The position numbers were made by a program, and so were the translations under genes. Shown piece by piece: positions 8,948 to 20,000 of a DNA stretch of 64,000 nt. Origin of the DNA: Chitinophaga solisilvae. GTDB lineage: Bacteria; Bacteroidota; Bacteroidia; Chitinophagales; Chitinophagaceae. The stretch covers positions 1 to 64,000 of the forward strand of contig NZ_JAABOK010000014.1 of assembly GCF_009928525.1 (NCBI RefSeq), given 5' to 3'. Below the pieces are notes generated by a model that was given only the letters and a program-made list of their open reading frames with translations, was not told where the DNA came from and ran no database searches. How positions within the stretch are numbered: position 1 is the first letter of the stretch; every line of letters starts with the position of its first letter.

Positions 8948-11900
8948 TCATTCAAAAAAACGGAGCGCTTTTCTGATGCAGGCTGCGATGCGGTCAATAT
9001 TGCCGCCGTATTGCAAAAGCTGCATATGATCTCCTTCTTCCAGCATGATGTATTGCAGTTCTCCCGTGATATACGTTTCCCATTTCCGGAAAGATGACAG
9101 GTCTGCCTGCAGCGGCGGACTGACAAATACATAAGCATTGGCCGCGCAGGTGATGTCCGGCTGCCGGAAATCCGGCCACAGGCAATGGAAGTTAAATGCC
9201 ATATCCAGGAATTTGTCTACCGCTGCCCGGTCTGCGTTTATCGCTACGGCTGCTGCCAGCTTACTGAAACGGTCTATATCCGGGAAGATGGTGGACACGA
9301 AGGTTTCCCGCGCTGTAATCGGTTCGGTATACACTTCCTTGGGAACAGCATCCAGGAGGAATAATACCGTCCTGTATCCTTTTGCTTCCAGCATCGATGC
9401 GATGATAGCAGCCATAGGGCCGCCGCTGGAATAGCCGGCGAGGAAAACAGGTTCGCCGGGAACCGCCGCCGACAGCACATATCCCAGGAATTCACGGATG
9501 AGTTCATCTATAGTACCATAAGGATTCCCATCGTCAAAAATGCCTCTCAGATTCAGGAAATAACCGTTGACATCCTGCTGCAATGCCTGCAGTAATTCTG
9601 AGTACCAGTAGGAAATTCCGGAAGCCGGCGGCAGGAAGAACACATTCTTCCGGGACGACTTATGCGGTGCATTGAACAGATGCATACCGGCAGGAGCCGC
9701 AACGGCCTCCTTCCCGGAAAACCTTTCCCGGCGCAGCTGTGCAATGGTAGGATACGTTAACACATCCCGGAGACCTACCTCCACGCCCATATTTTTTCTG
9801 ATAGCTGCGCTCAGCCGCAATATATTCAGGCTGTTACCTCCCAGCTCAAAAAAGTTATCAAGCGTGCCGATTTTCTTCCTTTCCAACACAGCTTCCCATA
9901 TGGATACCAGCTGTGCTTCCACTTCATCTGCCGGCGCGGTATACGCATCTGCCGCCGGACCTGCGGTGCGCGGATCAGGAAGGCCGGCAGTGTTCAGTTT
10001 GCCATGTACCGTAACCGGCATGGCATCCAGCCGTACTATATAACGGGGAAGCATATACGCTGGTAACAGTTGCTGCAACGCGGCTCTCAGCATTTCAGGC
10101 TGCAAACTGGCCGGAGCGGCATAGTAGGCAGACAGGTAACGTTCTGTACCCGCCATCACTTCTCCGGGCAGTACCGCTGCTCCGGTAATACCCGGCTGCT
10201 GCAATATGGCCTGTTCTATATCTCCCGTTTCAATACGGTAACCGTTTATTTTTACCTGGTTGTCTTTTCTGCCGGCAAACTGAAGGCTGCCGTCAGGACG
10301 CCACCTGCCGATATCTCCGGAACGGTATACCCGTGTTCCCGGACGGAAGGGATGACAGACAAACCGCCTGCCGGTTTGTTCGGAGTCATGCAGGTAACCA
10401 CTGCCTACGCCGTGGCCACCGATATACATTTCTCCGTAAACGCCCGGCGGACAAATATTTCCGGCTTCGTCCAGAATATATATGGCTGTATTGGCGGCCG
10501 GCTGGCCGATGGGCAACACGCCGGGCACAGGCGCCACTTCGCAGGCTACACAACCTACCGTAGTTTCCGTAGGCCCGTACTCGTTATACACCCTGATATC
10601 CGGATGTATATGCCGGAGTGCCTCTACATGAGCGCCCGCCAGCTGCTCTCCGCCGCAGATCACCCTGCGGATGGCGGTGGTTGTTATTTCCATTCCCTGC
10701 AAAAGGGCTATATGCGAAGGTGTGAGCTTCAGCGTATCAATATCCGGATGACGGAAGCAGTCTTCCAGCAACTGCCGGATATCTTTCCCTGCATCGCCTG
10801 CATACACCGTTCTGCCTCTTGTCAGCGCTGTATATATCGAAGTAACCGTCAGGTCAAACGCCAGCGAGGTAATGAGTCCCCAGTTGCCGGCGGCGGCTTC
10901 CTCAAAATAAAATCCGTTTGCCCACTGTATATAATTGGCGAGGTTATGATGTGTAATCATACAGCCTTTCGGCTGTCCGGTAGAACCGGATGTAAATATT
11001 ACGTAGGCGGTATCTTCCGGTAGTGCAGCCATGGCTTCCCGGTGGGTTGTTTCCGGGGTGCTGTCAAGCAGACCGGATACTATCGCCAACGGATATACGC
11101 CGGCTTTACTGCGATGGCTTTCATCGGTGAGTACTACGGCAGCCTTAGCATGCGTCAGCATATACCGGCGTCTTTCTTCCGGATAATCAGGATCTACAGG
11201 TACATAGGCAACACCCATCCGGAGCAGTGCCAGCAAGGCAATGACCATGTATTCCGAACGGTCCATCATCACCGCCGCTACATCGCCACGTGTTAAGTGG
11301 TAATCTTCCCGCAGGCGGATAGCCAGTGCGTTAGCTCTCTCCTGCAAAGCGGCATAGGTCAGCGTTCTGTCTGCATACACCACAGCCGGTCTTTGCGGAT
11401 GCGCCGCTACCTGCTGTTCGATCAGCTCCATAATGGTGCCGGCCGGAAATACCTCTGCTGTATTGTTAAATTCTTCCACCACCTGCTGTACTTCCGCCGT
11501 TGTAAGATAATTTACTTCGCATAGCGGCTCTTGCGGTACAGCAGTTACTGCCCGCAGCAGTTGTACATAATGATCATACAAACGCTGCATGGTGGCTTCG
11601 GTGAAAAGATCGGTGCTGTAATTCAACAGGAGGTACAGTTCCTCTTCCTTCTCATTAAAATTGAACAGCAGATCAAACTGGCTGGCAGTCTGCTCACCAT
11701 TTTCAAACGGTGCTATCTCCAGTCCTTTCATGGCACGGTAACCTGTGCCCAGATTGGTATCACGCTGGTTCTGCAACACCATGCATATGTCAAACAGCGG
11801 AGAGCGGCCCGGGTCTTTTCCCAGCTGCAGCTTTTCTATCAGCAGGTCGAAAGGATAAGCGCCATGGCTATGGCCATTCAATAATACATTCTTCACATTG

Positions 11901-14900
11901 GCGAGCAGTGCATGAAAGGAATCTGTTCCGCTGAAGCGTGTGCGGAGTGCCAGCGTATTCAGGTATAACCCCACCTGTTTTTCCAGTTCCTGATGTTCCC
12001 TGCCGGCGGTGGGCGTTCCCACTACCATATCTTCCTGACCGGTATACCGGTAGAACAGGGCGTTCAGCGCCGCCAGCAGTCCCATAAAAAGGGTAGCATC
12101 TTCCTGCGCACAAAGGGCTTTCAATGCACGCACAACTTCATCGGGGAGTTGCTTTTCGATACTGCCGCCGCGATAGCTTTTCCTGGCCGGCCTCGGATGG
12201 TCGGATGGCAGCGTATGCACCGGTATATCACCGGTGAACTGCTGCAGCCAGTAGGCTTCATTCTCTGCTACCGGTTGTTTGCTTTTCCAGGATGCATAAT
12301 CCCTGTACTGAATTTCCAGCGGCGCCCAGTCAGGCGTTTGTCCGGCTGCAAAACAACTGTAGGCTTCTCCCAGTTCTGCAGCAAGTATTTCCATGGACCA
12401 GCCATCACAGATGATATGATGCATCAGGTAGAAAAGGGCATGCTTATCTTCCGCTATCTTTATCACTTTTACTTTCAGCAGCAGCTCGGTAGCAAGATCA
12501 AACACGGTGTTCTGATCGGATTCGTACAGGCGCTTCAGTATAGCGCCGGTATCCGGTTCCCGGCTGATGTCCATAAATACCACCGGGCATGCTGCTGCAG
12601 CTGCCGGCAATACAAACTGCCTGATGTCGCCGGCATCGTCCGGGCGGAATACGGTACGCAGACTTTCATGCCTGGTTATTTCCCAGTTGATAGCCTGCTG
12701 AAGCGCATCCAGGTCCAGCGGGCCATGCAGGAAAAGCGCGCCGGGCATATTGTACGCCACCGCGCTTTCATTCAGCTGGCTCAGGGCCCAGAAACGGCGC
12801 TGGGAGTAACTGGCAGGGAAACTCTCCTGCTCCGGCAACCGGGGTATACTAACGTAAACGCCTGTATGATAATTATTTTCCAGCAGCTGTGCCAGACTGC
12901 TGATCGTGTTATGCTGAAACAGGTCTTTCAGTACTACCTGTTTACCTAATTCTTTCTGGATACGGCTTTTCACCTGCATCGCCTTCAGGCTGTGCCCTCC
13001 CAGCTCAAAGAAATTATCGTTCCTGCTGATACGGTCCCTGCCCAGAATATCTTCCCACATGGCGGCCAGCAGCTGCTCCGTGGCGTTGACCGGCGCCACA
13101 TACCCCGCTGCTTCGCGGATGGCGGGCGACAAAGGATCCGGCAGGCGGCTGGTATCTGTTTTACCGTTGCGGGTCAGTGGAAATCCGGTTACCTGTATCA
13201 GGAAAGAAGGCACCATGTATTGCGGCAGCTCTTTCTCCAGTGCGGCTCTCAGCTCCTTTACATTTGTATCTGTATCTCCGGTGAAATAGGCCGCCAGGTA
13301 TTTATTGCCATCCCGGTCTTCCCGGGCTATGACTTTTACTTTATCCACGCCTTCCTGTTGCTGCAGGCAGGTTTCTATTTCCCCTGTCTCAATACGGTAT
13401 CCCCTGATTTTCACCTGGTGGTCCATCCGGCCCAGGTATTCCATTTCTCCGCCGGCCAGCAGTTTTACCTTGTCTCCGGAGCGGTATAGGCTTCCTGCAC
13501 CACTGAAGGTATCCGGCAGGAAACGCTGTGCTGTCAGCTCCGGCCGGCGAAGATATCCTCTCGCCACGCCTGCACCGCCAATATACAATTCTCCCGGTAC
13601 GCCGACGGGCAGCAACTCCCTGCGGGCATCCAGCACATAGCAGCTCAGCGTAGGTATAGGCTGCCCGATATTGCTGATGCCCTGCCCGATTTCTGTTGCT
13701 GTCATTTCCTTAAAGGTAACATGCACGGTAGTTTCTGTGATGCCGTACATGTTGATGAGCCTCACTCCGGGGCAGACTGCATGAAAGTCCTTCAGCTTCG
13801 CGGGGCTTAGTGCTTCGCCTCCGAATATGACATAACGTAATTGCAGCGGCAGGTCAGCTGCCTGCAGTATTTCGGCAGACAGGTTATAGAAAGCAGAAGG
13901 CGTCTGGTTCAGCACTGTAGTTCCTTCGCGGGACAACAGCTGCAGATAGGCGCCTGCGTCCTGTGCTACTTCTTTGGGCACCAGTACCAGCTTACCGCCA
14001 AAGAGCAATGCTCCGTACATTTCCCATACAGAGAAATCAAAACTATAGGAATGAAACATCGTCCAGACATCTGCCTGATTAAAATCAAACAGGGAAGGAC
14101 TGGTCATAAACAGTCTTACTACATTGTTGTGCTGTACCTGTACCCCTTTAGGTTGCCCGGTGGTGCCGGATGTATAGATGAGGTAGGCCAGGTTATGCGG
14201 TAATAAAGGCGCCGCCGGTCTTGCTGACGACTGCTCCAGCACTGCTGTATTGCTGTACTGCCATTTGTTTCTGCGCTGTGCAGTGCTGATGCCGGCAGTG
14301 GTTTTATCTACCGTCAGCAGTGCATCATAGCGGTATCTGGTCAGCTCATTTTCAATTGTGCAGATTTTTTCTGTTATCTCCACCGTTTTGAAAGGATTAT
14401 CTTCTGCTACCAGGTCTTCCAGGAAACCTTTTGCAATAAACAGGTCTGCCGAAAAATCTGTTTTGGTCTGCAGTCCCTTTCCTTTATGTGTGGCTCTGAA
14501 AGCGGTGAGGTCCGCTATCAGGTTTTCTTTCCTGGCAGTATCCATGATATCGCCGATAAATATCCAGCCGTTATCTTTTACCAGGGAGGCAGCCTGCTGC
14601 AGTACATCCCGCAGATAGTTATGGCCGTGGAAGTGCTGAATAACGCTGTTGATGATAACCAGGTCGAAGTCTTTTTCGCTGATATCGCCGATCTGATGCG
14701 CAATGCCCACCTGCAGCCGTACATGTGTCCATCCTTTCTCCGCTGCCATCTGCCGGGTGTTGCCGATAATAACGGGCGAGAGGTCAGTGCCCAGATAGTA
14801 TCCTACTTCCGGCGCTACCTTGCTGAGGGTAAGCCCGGAGGAGCAGCCTATTTCGAGCACGCGCATATTCCTGTGCAGTAATGGTTGCAGTTTGAGATAA

Positions 14901-17062
14901 GCGTTCATGGCGTATTCTTCCATCTCTGCCGCAGCAATGGCGCCGCCGGTGAAACTGTTTCCCCATCCGCCGCCGGTGATCTGATCTACGGCATTCTCCC
15001 CCACGTGGTCCCATAGTTCGCGGGCCATCATCACATTTTCCTGCTGTTCCTTTTCATGATGCACATCTCCGCTGTCAAGGCAGCAGTAAATCTCCAGTTC
15101 ATCGCAGACCCATTGGAGGCGGTTCGCCATTTCGATAAATGCTTTTTCCGTAAGCAATACCCTTATACCGGCATCGCGCAGCATGAACTTCAGCCGCTCT
15201 TCCGGCTGATCGGGCTCCAGTGGCACATACATGCCACCGGCTTTCAGGATGCCCAGCAGTGCAGCGATACAGTCCGGCGTTCTGTTAAGCATCACTGCCA
15301 CTCCTTCTTCGCGGAGCAGGGATGCTTTATTCATCAGGAAATGCGCGATGCGGTTGGCATATTCATCCAGCTGCCGGTAGGTGAGTGACTGGTTGTCCAG
15401 CACCACGGCTGCCGCATCAGGTGTGCGGCCTGCCTGCGCTTCAAAGAGACTTACAATCGTTTCATTTTCCGGATAAGCAGCATTGTTCACATTGCCGGTC
15501 AGCAGTTTCAGTTCAGCTGCATGGAGATAGGAAATGCTGAACAAGGGTGCTGCAGGGGTCTGTACCACAGCCTGCAACATGCCGCTGAGGTTATCTGCCA
15601 ACCGTTCTATACGGTCTTTATCATAAATATCCGTGTTGTATTCTATCATGAAGTACAGCTGGTCGCCGGCTTCCCGGCAGTCAATGCGCAGGTCAAAGAG
15701 ACTCACCACGCGCTCGGCGCCGCTGTAGGGGCTAATGGTAAGAGGGCCTGCGGCAGCAGGCTGTTGCGCTCCGTCACTGCCGTCGTTCATATTCTGCAAC
15801 GCCAGTACAATATCAAAAAGCGGATGCCTGCCGGGATCTGCAGCCGTGTACACATCGCTCACCAGCGCATCAAAAGGATATACCTGGTGCTCATAAGCGC
15901 CGAGGGTTACCTGTTTTACCTTCCTGAGCAGGTCGCGGAAGCTGTCGTCCTTTTCCAGCCGGGTGCGCAGGGCCAGCATGTTAACATAAAAACCGATCTG
16001 GTTTTCCAGGTCGATGTGATCCCTGCCCGCTACGGGACTACCGATAACAATATCTTCCTGACCGGTATAACGGTACAGCAGGGCTTTCAGAACCGTCAGC
16101 AATCCCATAAACAGCGTAGCTCCCTCCTGCTGCAACAGTTGCCTGAAGCCGCGGAGCAGCAGCGGATCTATCTCCCGGCTGACAGCCGCGCCGTTATACG
16201 TTTTAATCACCGGCCTTTGCCTGTCAACAGCAAAATCCAGCAGCGGCAGTACGCCATCGAATTGCTGCAGCCAGTACTGCCGGTGCGAAGCCAGGCGGTC
16301 GCCGCTGAGTTCTCTCGTCTGCCATGCGGCGTAGTCTTTGTACTGGATCCGGAGCGGTGCCGGAGCAGTGGTGATACCGGTGGTAAAAGCGTTGTAGGCG
16401 CTCATCAGTTCATTCATCATCACGCCGGTAGACCAGCCATCGCTGATAATATGATGCATGACACATACCAGTACATACCGGCTGGTATCCAGCTGCAGCA
16501 GATCGGCGGTGAGCAATGGCCCTTCCGTCAGTATAAAGCGGCGGCTGGTGATAGCTTCTACCTGTTGCCGGGCAGCCGTTTCAGGCAGTATGGCATCGCG
16601 GAGGTCCTTGCGGTGAATCGCAAAGTTTTGTGCGCCATCAGCGTATATGCGTTGCCGTAATTCGCCGTTTTCATTTTCCCGGAAAACGGTACGTAATATT
16701 TCATGCCGGCCGATCAGCTGTCTGAAAGCAGCTTCCAGCGCAGGGATATCCAGGTCGCCATCAAAATTGCAGATCAGCGGTACATTGTAGGCGGCATTGG
16801 CTTCATTCAGCTGGCTGACAGTCCACAGGCGTTTCTGCGCAGAAGAAGCGGGATAGTCTGCCTGCACTGCCACCGGCATAATACCTGAGAAAGCGCTTTT
16901 GTTCAGGGAAGAAAGATAGCTTACCAGGTCCTGCTTCTTTGTCCGTATCTCCTGTATCAGGTCGGTATCTATATTTTCTGAAAGAAATTTTACAGAGATA
17001 TCACCATTGTCCAGGCTCAGATGGATATTTTGCTTTCTCAGCTTTGCCAGAAATTCTTTCAT
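8948..17062 (-). CDS. NRPS, C-A[MT]-T-C-A-T-TE (terminal two modules)
   Basis: This 2704-residue protein ends the assembly line. It has an N-terminal TubC-type docking domain (about 1-50), then C1 (HHIISDG near 204). A1 is interrupted between motifs A2 and A3 by a methyltransferase (about 650-950, SAM motif EIGCSSG). Then come carrier 1 (GGHSL near 1354), C2 (HHIICDG near 1547), A2, carrier 2 (GGNSL near 2407) and a thioesterase (Ser in GYSSGG near 2544). Specificity residues read by alignment to GrsA are DFWNIGMVH for A1, the standard Thr code, and DLTKIGEVG for A2, close to the Asn code. The expected last residues are therefore side-chain-methylated Thr, then Asn, with release or cyclisation by the TE. 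It starts 8 nt after the preceding NRPS gene. Confidence 0.93.
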   Translation of the reverse strand: MKEFLAKLRKQNIHLSLDNGDISVKFLSENIDTDLIQEIRTKKQDLVSYLSSLNKSAFSGIMPVAVQADYPASSAQKRLWTVSQLNEANAAYNVPLICNFDGDLDIPALEAAFRQLIGRHEILRTVFRENENGELRQRIYADGAQNFAIHRKDLRDAILPETAARQQVEAITSRRFILTEGPLLTADLLQLDTSRYVLVCVMHHIISDGWSTGVMMNELMSAYNAFTTGITTAPAPLRIQYKDYAAWQTRELSGDRLASHRQYWLQQFDGVLPLLDFAVDRQRPVIKTYNGAAVSREIDPLLLRGFRQLLQQEGATLFMGLLTVLKALLYRYTGQEDIVIGSPVAGRDHIDLENQIGFYVNMLALRTRLEKDDSFRDLLRKVKQVTLGAYEHQVYPFDALVSDVYTAADPGRHPLFDIVLALQNMNDGSDGAQQPAAAGPLTISPYSGAERVVSLFDLRIDCREAGDQLYFMIEYNTDIYDKDRIERLADNLSGMLQAVVQTPAAPLFSISYLHAAELKLLTGNVNNAAYPENETIVSLFEAQAGRTPDAAAVVLDNQSLTYRQLDEYANRIAHFLMNKASLLREEGVAVMLNRTPDCIAALLGILKAGGMYVPLEPDQPEERLKFMLRDAGIRVLLTEKAFIEMANRLQWVCDELEIYCCLDSGDVHHEKEQQENVMMARELWDHVGENAVDQITGGGWGNSFTGGAIAAAEMEEYAMNAYLKLQPLLHRNMRVLEIGCSSGLTLSKVAPEVGYYLGTDLSPVIIGNTRQMAAEKGWTHVRLQVGIAHQIGDISEKDFDLVIINSVIQHFHGHNYLRDVLQQAASLVKDNGWIFIGDIMDTARKENLIADLTAFRATHKGKGLQTKTDFSADLFIAKGFLEDLVAEDNPFKTVEITEKICTIENELTRYRYDALLTVDKTTAGISTAQRRNKWQYSNTAVLEQSSARPAAPLLPHNLAYLIYTSGTTGQPKGVQVQHNNVVRLFMTSPSLFDFNQADVWTMFHSYSFDFSVWEMYGALLFGGKLVLVPKEVAQDAGAYLQLLSREGTTVLNQTPSAFYNLSAEILQAADLPLQLRYVIFGGEALSPAKLKDFHAVCPGVRLINMYGITETTVHVTFKEMTATEIGQGISNIGQPIPTLSCYVLDARRELLPVGVPGELYIGGAGVARGYLRRPELTAQRFLPDTFSGAGSLYRSGDKVKLLAGGEMEYLGRMDHQVKIRGYRIETGEIETCLQQQEGVDKVKVIAREDRDGNKYLAAYFTGDTDTNVKELRAALEKELPQYMVPSFLIQVTGFPLTRNGKTDTSRLPDPLSPAIREAAGYVAPVNATEQLLAAMWEDILGRDRISRNDNFFELGGHSLKAMQVKSRIQKELGKQVVLKDLFQHNTISSLAQLLENNYHTGVYVSIPRLPEQESFPASYSQRRFWALSQLNESAVAYNMPGALFLHGPLDLDALQQAINWEITRHESLRTVFRPDDAGDIRQFVLPAAAAACPVVFMDISREPDTGAILKRLYESDQNTVFDLATELLLKVKVIKIAEDKHALFYLMHHIICDGWSMEILAAELGEAYSCFAAGQTPDWAPLEIQYRDYASWKSKQPVAENEAYWLQQFTGDIPVHTLPSDHPRPARKSYRGGSIEKQLPDEVVRALKALCAQEDATLFMGLLAALNALFYRYTGQEDMVVGTPTAGREHQELEKQVGLYLNTLALRTRFSGTDSFHALLANVKNVLLNGHSHGAYPFDLLIEKLQLGKDPGRSPLFDICMVLQNQRDTNLGTGYRAMKGLEIAPFENGEQTASQFDLLFNFNEKEEELYLLLNYSTDLFTEATMQRLYDHYVQLLRAVTAVPQEPLCEVNYLTTAEVQQVVEEFNNTAEVFPAGTIMELIEQQVAAHPQRPAVVYADRTLTYAALQERANALAIRLREDYHLTRGDVAAVMMDRSEYMVIALLALLRMGVAYVPVDPDYPEERRRYMLTHAKAAVVLTDESHRSKAGVYPLAIVSGLLDSTPETTHREAMAALPEDTAYVIFTSGSTGQPKGCMITHHNLANYIQWANGFYFEEAAAGNWGLITSLAFDLTVTSIYTALTRGRTVYAGDAGKDIRQLLEDCFRHPDIDTLKLTPSHIALLQGMEITTTAIRRVICGGEQLAGAHVEALRHIHPDIRVYNEYGPTETTVGCVACEVAPVPGVLPIGQPAANTAIYILDEAGNICPPGVYGEMYIGGHGVGSGYLHDSEQTGRRFVCHPFRPGTRVYRSGDIGRWRPDGSLQFAGRKDNQVKINGYRIETGDIEQAILQQPGITGAAVLPGEVMAGTERYLSAYYAAPASLQPEMLRAALQQLLPAYMLPRYIVRLDAMPVTVHGKLNTAGLPDPRTAGPAADAYTAPADEVEAQLVSIWEAVLERKKIGTLDNFFELGGNSLNILRLSAAIRKNMGVEVGLRDVLTYPTIAQLRRERFSGKEAVAAPAGMHLFNAPHKSSRKNVFFLPPASGISYWYSELLQALQQDVNGYFLNLRGIFDDGNPYGTIDELIREFLGYVLSAAVPGEPVFLAGYSSGGPMAAIIASMLEAKGYRTVLFLLDAVPKEVYTEPITARETFVSTIFPDIDRFSKLAAAVAINADRAAVDKFLDMAFNFHCLWPDFRQPDITCAANAYVFVSPPLQADLSSFRKWETYITGELQYIMLEEGDHMQLLQYGGNIDRIAACIRKALRFFE
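14270..15110 (-). other. Methyltransferase domain inserted in a Thr-activating A domain
   Basis: This is a class I SAM methyltransferase segment with VLEIGCSSGLTLSKVAP (motif I), LGTDLS and DLVIINSVIQHF. It lies between the first A-domain part (ending around ILKAGGMYVPLEPDQPEER) and the A3 loop LIYTSGTTGQPKG. From family knowledge, methyltransferases inserted between A2 and A3 act on the side chain, whereas those between A8 and A9 act on the backbone nitrogen. With a Thr code this predicts O-methylthreonine. The regiochemistry is inference. Confidence 0.75.
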
Positions 17063-17070
17063 AGTAGGGG

Positions 17071-20000
17071 CTAGATTTTGATTTCTTTAAATACGCCGGC
17101 GCTTTCATCGGGTGCGTGCCGGAACCATGTTTCCTGGTGGATGTGAGCAGCCAGTGTTCTCAGCACCGGCATTTCAAACAGCTGGCCCAGTTCCAGTTCC
17201 ATATCAAATTCCTTGTGTATCCGGGATACTACCTGCATAGCTTTCAGGGAATGTCCACCGATGTCGAAGAAGCTGTCGGTGGCGCTCACGCGTTCCTGCC
17301 CCAGCACTTCTTCCCATATCAGCGCCAGTTTTTCTTCTGTTTCACCTTCAGGCGCTACGTATTCGCGGCTGCCTGCACGACTGGCTTCCAGGAATACAGG
17401 AAGTTGTCTGTAATCTATCTTGCCATGCACGGTTAATGGCATCCGTTCCAGCTGCACATAAAAAGACGGCAGCATGTAAACGGGCAGCTGCGCTGTCAGG
17501 AACTCCTTCAGCACAGCGCTTTCCAGGTTACCTTCCGCTACATAGAAGGCAGCCAGACTGGCGCCGTCCTTCTCAGGGATGGTCAGCACGGAGGCTGCTG
17601 TGATGGCCGGATGACGGAGGATCACCGCTTCTATTTCATCCGGTTCTATCCGGTATCCGCGAATCTTTACCTGCCTGTCTTTTCTGCCGGTATAGAGCAG
17701 GTTGCCATCGGGCAACCATCTGCCGGCATCGCCGGTTTTGTACATCAGCTGATCCTGCTGCCATGGATGTGGCAGGAATTTTCCGGCAGTCAGCGCAGCA
17801 TTGTTCAGGTATCCCTTTGAAACGCCTGCACCGGCAATGTATATTTCTCCGGCCAGGCCAGGCGGTAACAGCCGCCTGTCTTCATTCAGAATCAGTATCT
17901 CCGTATCTGCAACGGGTTTACCGATGGAGATATTTCTGTCTGCCGCCGTAATTTTTTTCACGGTACAGCCTACCGTTGTCTCCGTAGGGCCGTACTCGTT
18001 ATAGATGCACATATCAGGGTTCATCCGGAGCAGTATGTCTACCTGTTCCGGCAGCAGCTGTTCTCCGCCGCAGATTACGGTACTGACTGCCGTGCGCTCA
18101 ATGGGAAGCGTACCTGCCAGTGAGATGTGGGAAGGAGTCAGTTTCAGGGTGTCGATGCCCTGCGTGGTAAAACATTCCTGCAGGAGCGCCGGCATCTGGT
18201 CGCCGGCAGGAAGATATAACAGCCTGCCTCTTGTCAGCGCGGTAAAGATGCCGGTTACGCTGAGGTCAAAAGCGATGGAGGTACACAGGCCCCAGTTGCC
18301 CGTGGCGGCGCTGTTCCAGTAGTAACTGTTGGCCCAGGAAATGTAGTGATGCAGATTGCGGTGGCTGACCATACATCCTTTGGGCTGGCCGGTACTGCCG
18401 GATGTGTAAATCACATAGGCGGTATCGTCCGGTGCTGCATCGGGCAGCTGTTGAGGATCCCCGGGGGGTAATCCTTCCAGCTGAATATCCAGCGCCAGCA
18501 CGCCGCCTTCATAATCCGCGGGGATGGAAGACAGCAGATCGGAGGTTGTCAGCACCGCTTTCACACCGGCATCGTTGCAGATGTATGCAATCCGTTCCGC
18601 CGGATATTCAGGATCTATCGGAACATAAGCGCCGCCCGCCTTCAGCACGGCCAGCAGCGCAATCACCATTTCCGCGGAGCGGCCGGTCATAACAGCTATC
18701 AGCTGACCGGAGGCGATGCCATATTGTTCCCGCAGGCTACAGGCCAGTGCGGTCGTATGTTTTTCCAATGCCGCATAACTCCACTCCCGGTTGCCACAAC
18801 GGATAGCAATACCGGCGGGGGTTTGCTGCGCATGTTGTGTTATCTGACGGTACAACGGCGTCCAGGATGCCGCTGCCCTCACTGGTGTTGCCACCTGCAA
18901 CCATGACTGCTCTGCCGGTAGCAGCATGTTGAGATCGTTCACGGTTTTTACACCGGACAGGAACTGTTCGGATACCATGGCCAGTCTCTCCAGAAACCCG
19001 CCGGCATTAAAATAGGCCCGGTTATAGTTGAGGATGAGTGTTTGTCCGGCTGCTGTATTGCGGATGGAAAACTGTACTTCATCTTTCGCAAAGTAAGCCA
19101 GCACCTTCACCAGCTTATCACTGCCTTCTTTAATGGTATACAGCGTCTGATAGTTGTAATAGAATTTAAGTCCGGCGGTACTGATCAGCCGGTTGAGCTG
19201 AAACACGGTGATATATTGCCGGCCGGCAATCTCCTTCTTCTGCTGCCGCAGGTAACGTAGATATTCTTCCACGGTGCCTGCAAAAGCACTGGCATCGTAC
19301 ACGAGCGGCAATATGGCCGTAAAGCAGCCGAAGGTATCTTTGGTGAGCGCATCGCGTCCGTGTGTAATATCGTTGATGATAAAATTACCCTGCGGCACTG
19401 CATACAGCCGCACCATCAACGAATACAGCGCCCTGAAATACAGGGCCTCAGAGATATTGTGCTGCACACAGAAACGGCTGATACCCTCCATATGTGCAGG
19501 CGATATCACCAGCGTTTCTTCGATGCTTTCTTCCGGCAAAGCATCATAAACATTACCCGGCACAGGTTCCACATCTTTCAGCTTATGCTTCCAGTAATCC
19601 GTAATTGCTGCTGTATCAAACTGCCGGGGGTTATTCATCACATAGTCGTAGTACTGGTATTGGTGGAACAGTTCCGCAGGTATCTCTTCCCTCCTTTTAC
19701 CATATACTTTTTCAAACATCTTAAAAAATAGTACGGAAGATGTTACATCTGATATCAGGTGATGAATGCTGATGAGATTTACATAACAGCTGTCATTGAT
19801 TTTTATCAGGAAATATTTCACCAGCTCCTTATCCAGTCCGTGATCCAGCGTTACATATTCACCCAGCCTGTTTACCAGGTCTTCTTCACGGAGTTGCAGC
19901 GCAGTGAGATCTATCTCTTCGGTATTGAGGGCGATCCGGCTCCGGAGCCCCTGATATACGTCCCCGTCGCGCTCTGCCAGCCGCGTGGTGAGTATCGGAT

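Noticed and set aside
11993..16660. Long + strand open frames (up to ~380 codons) opposite the NRPS genes
   Set aside because: They lie antisense to well-defined A, C and MT domains whose motifs are intact. Their translations show no family motifs and arise from the codon bias of the real genes. The same holds for the many other + strand frames between 8,900 and 54,000.
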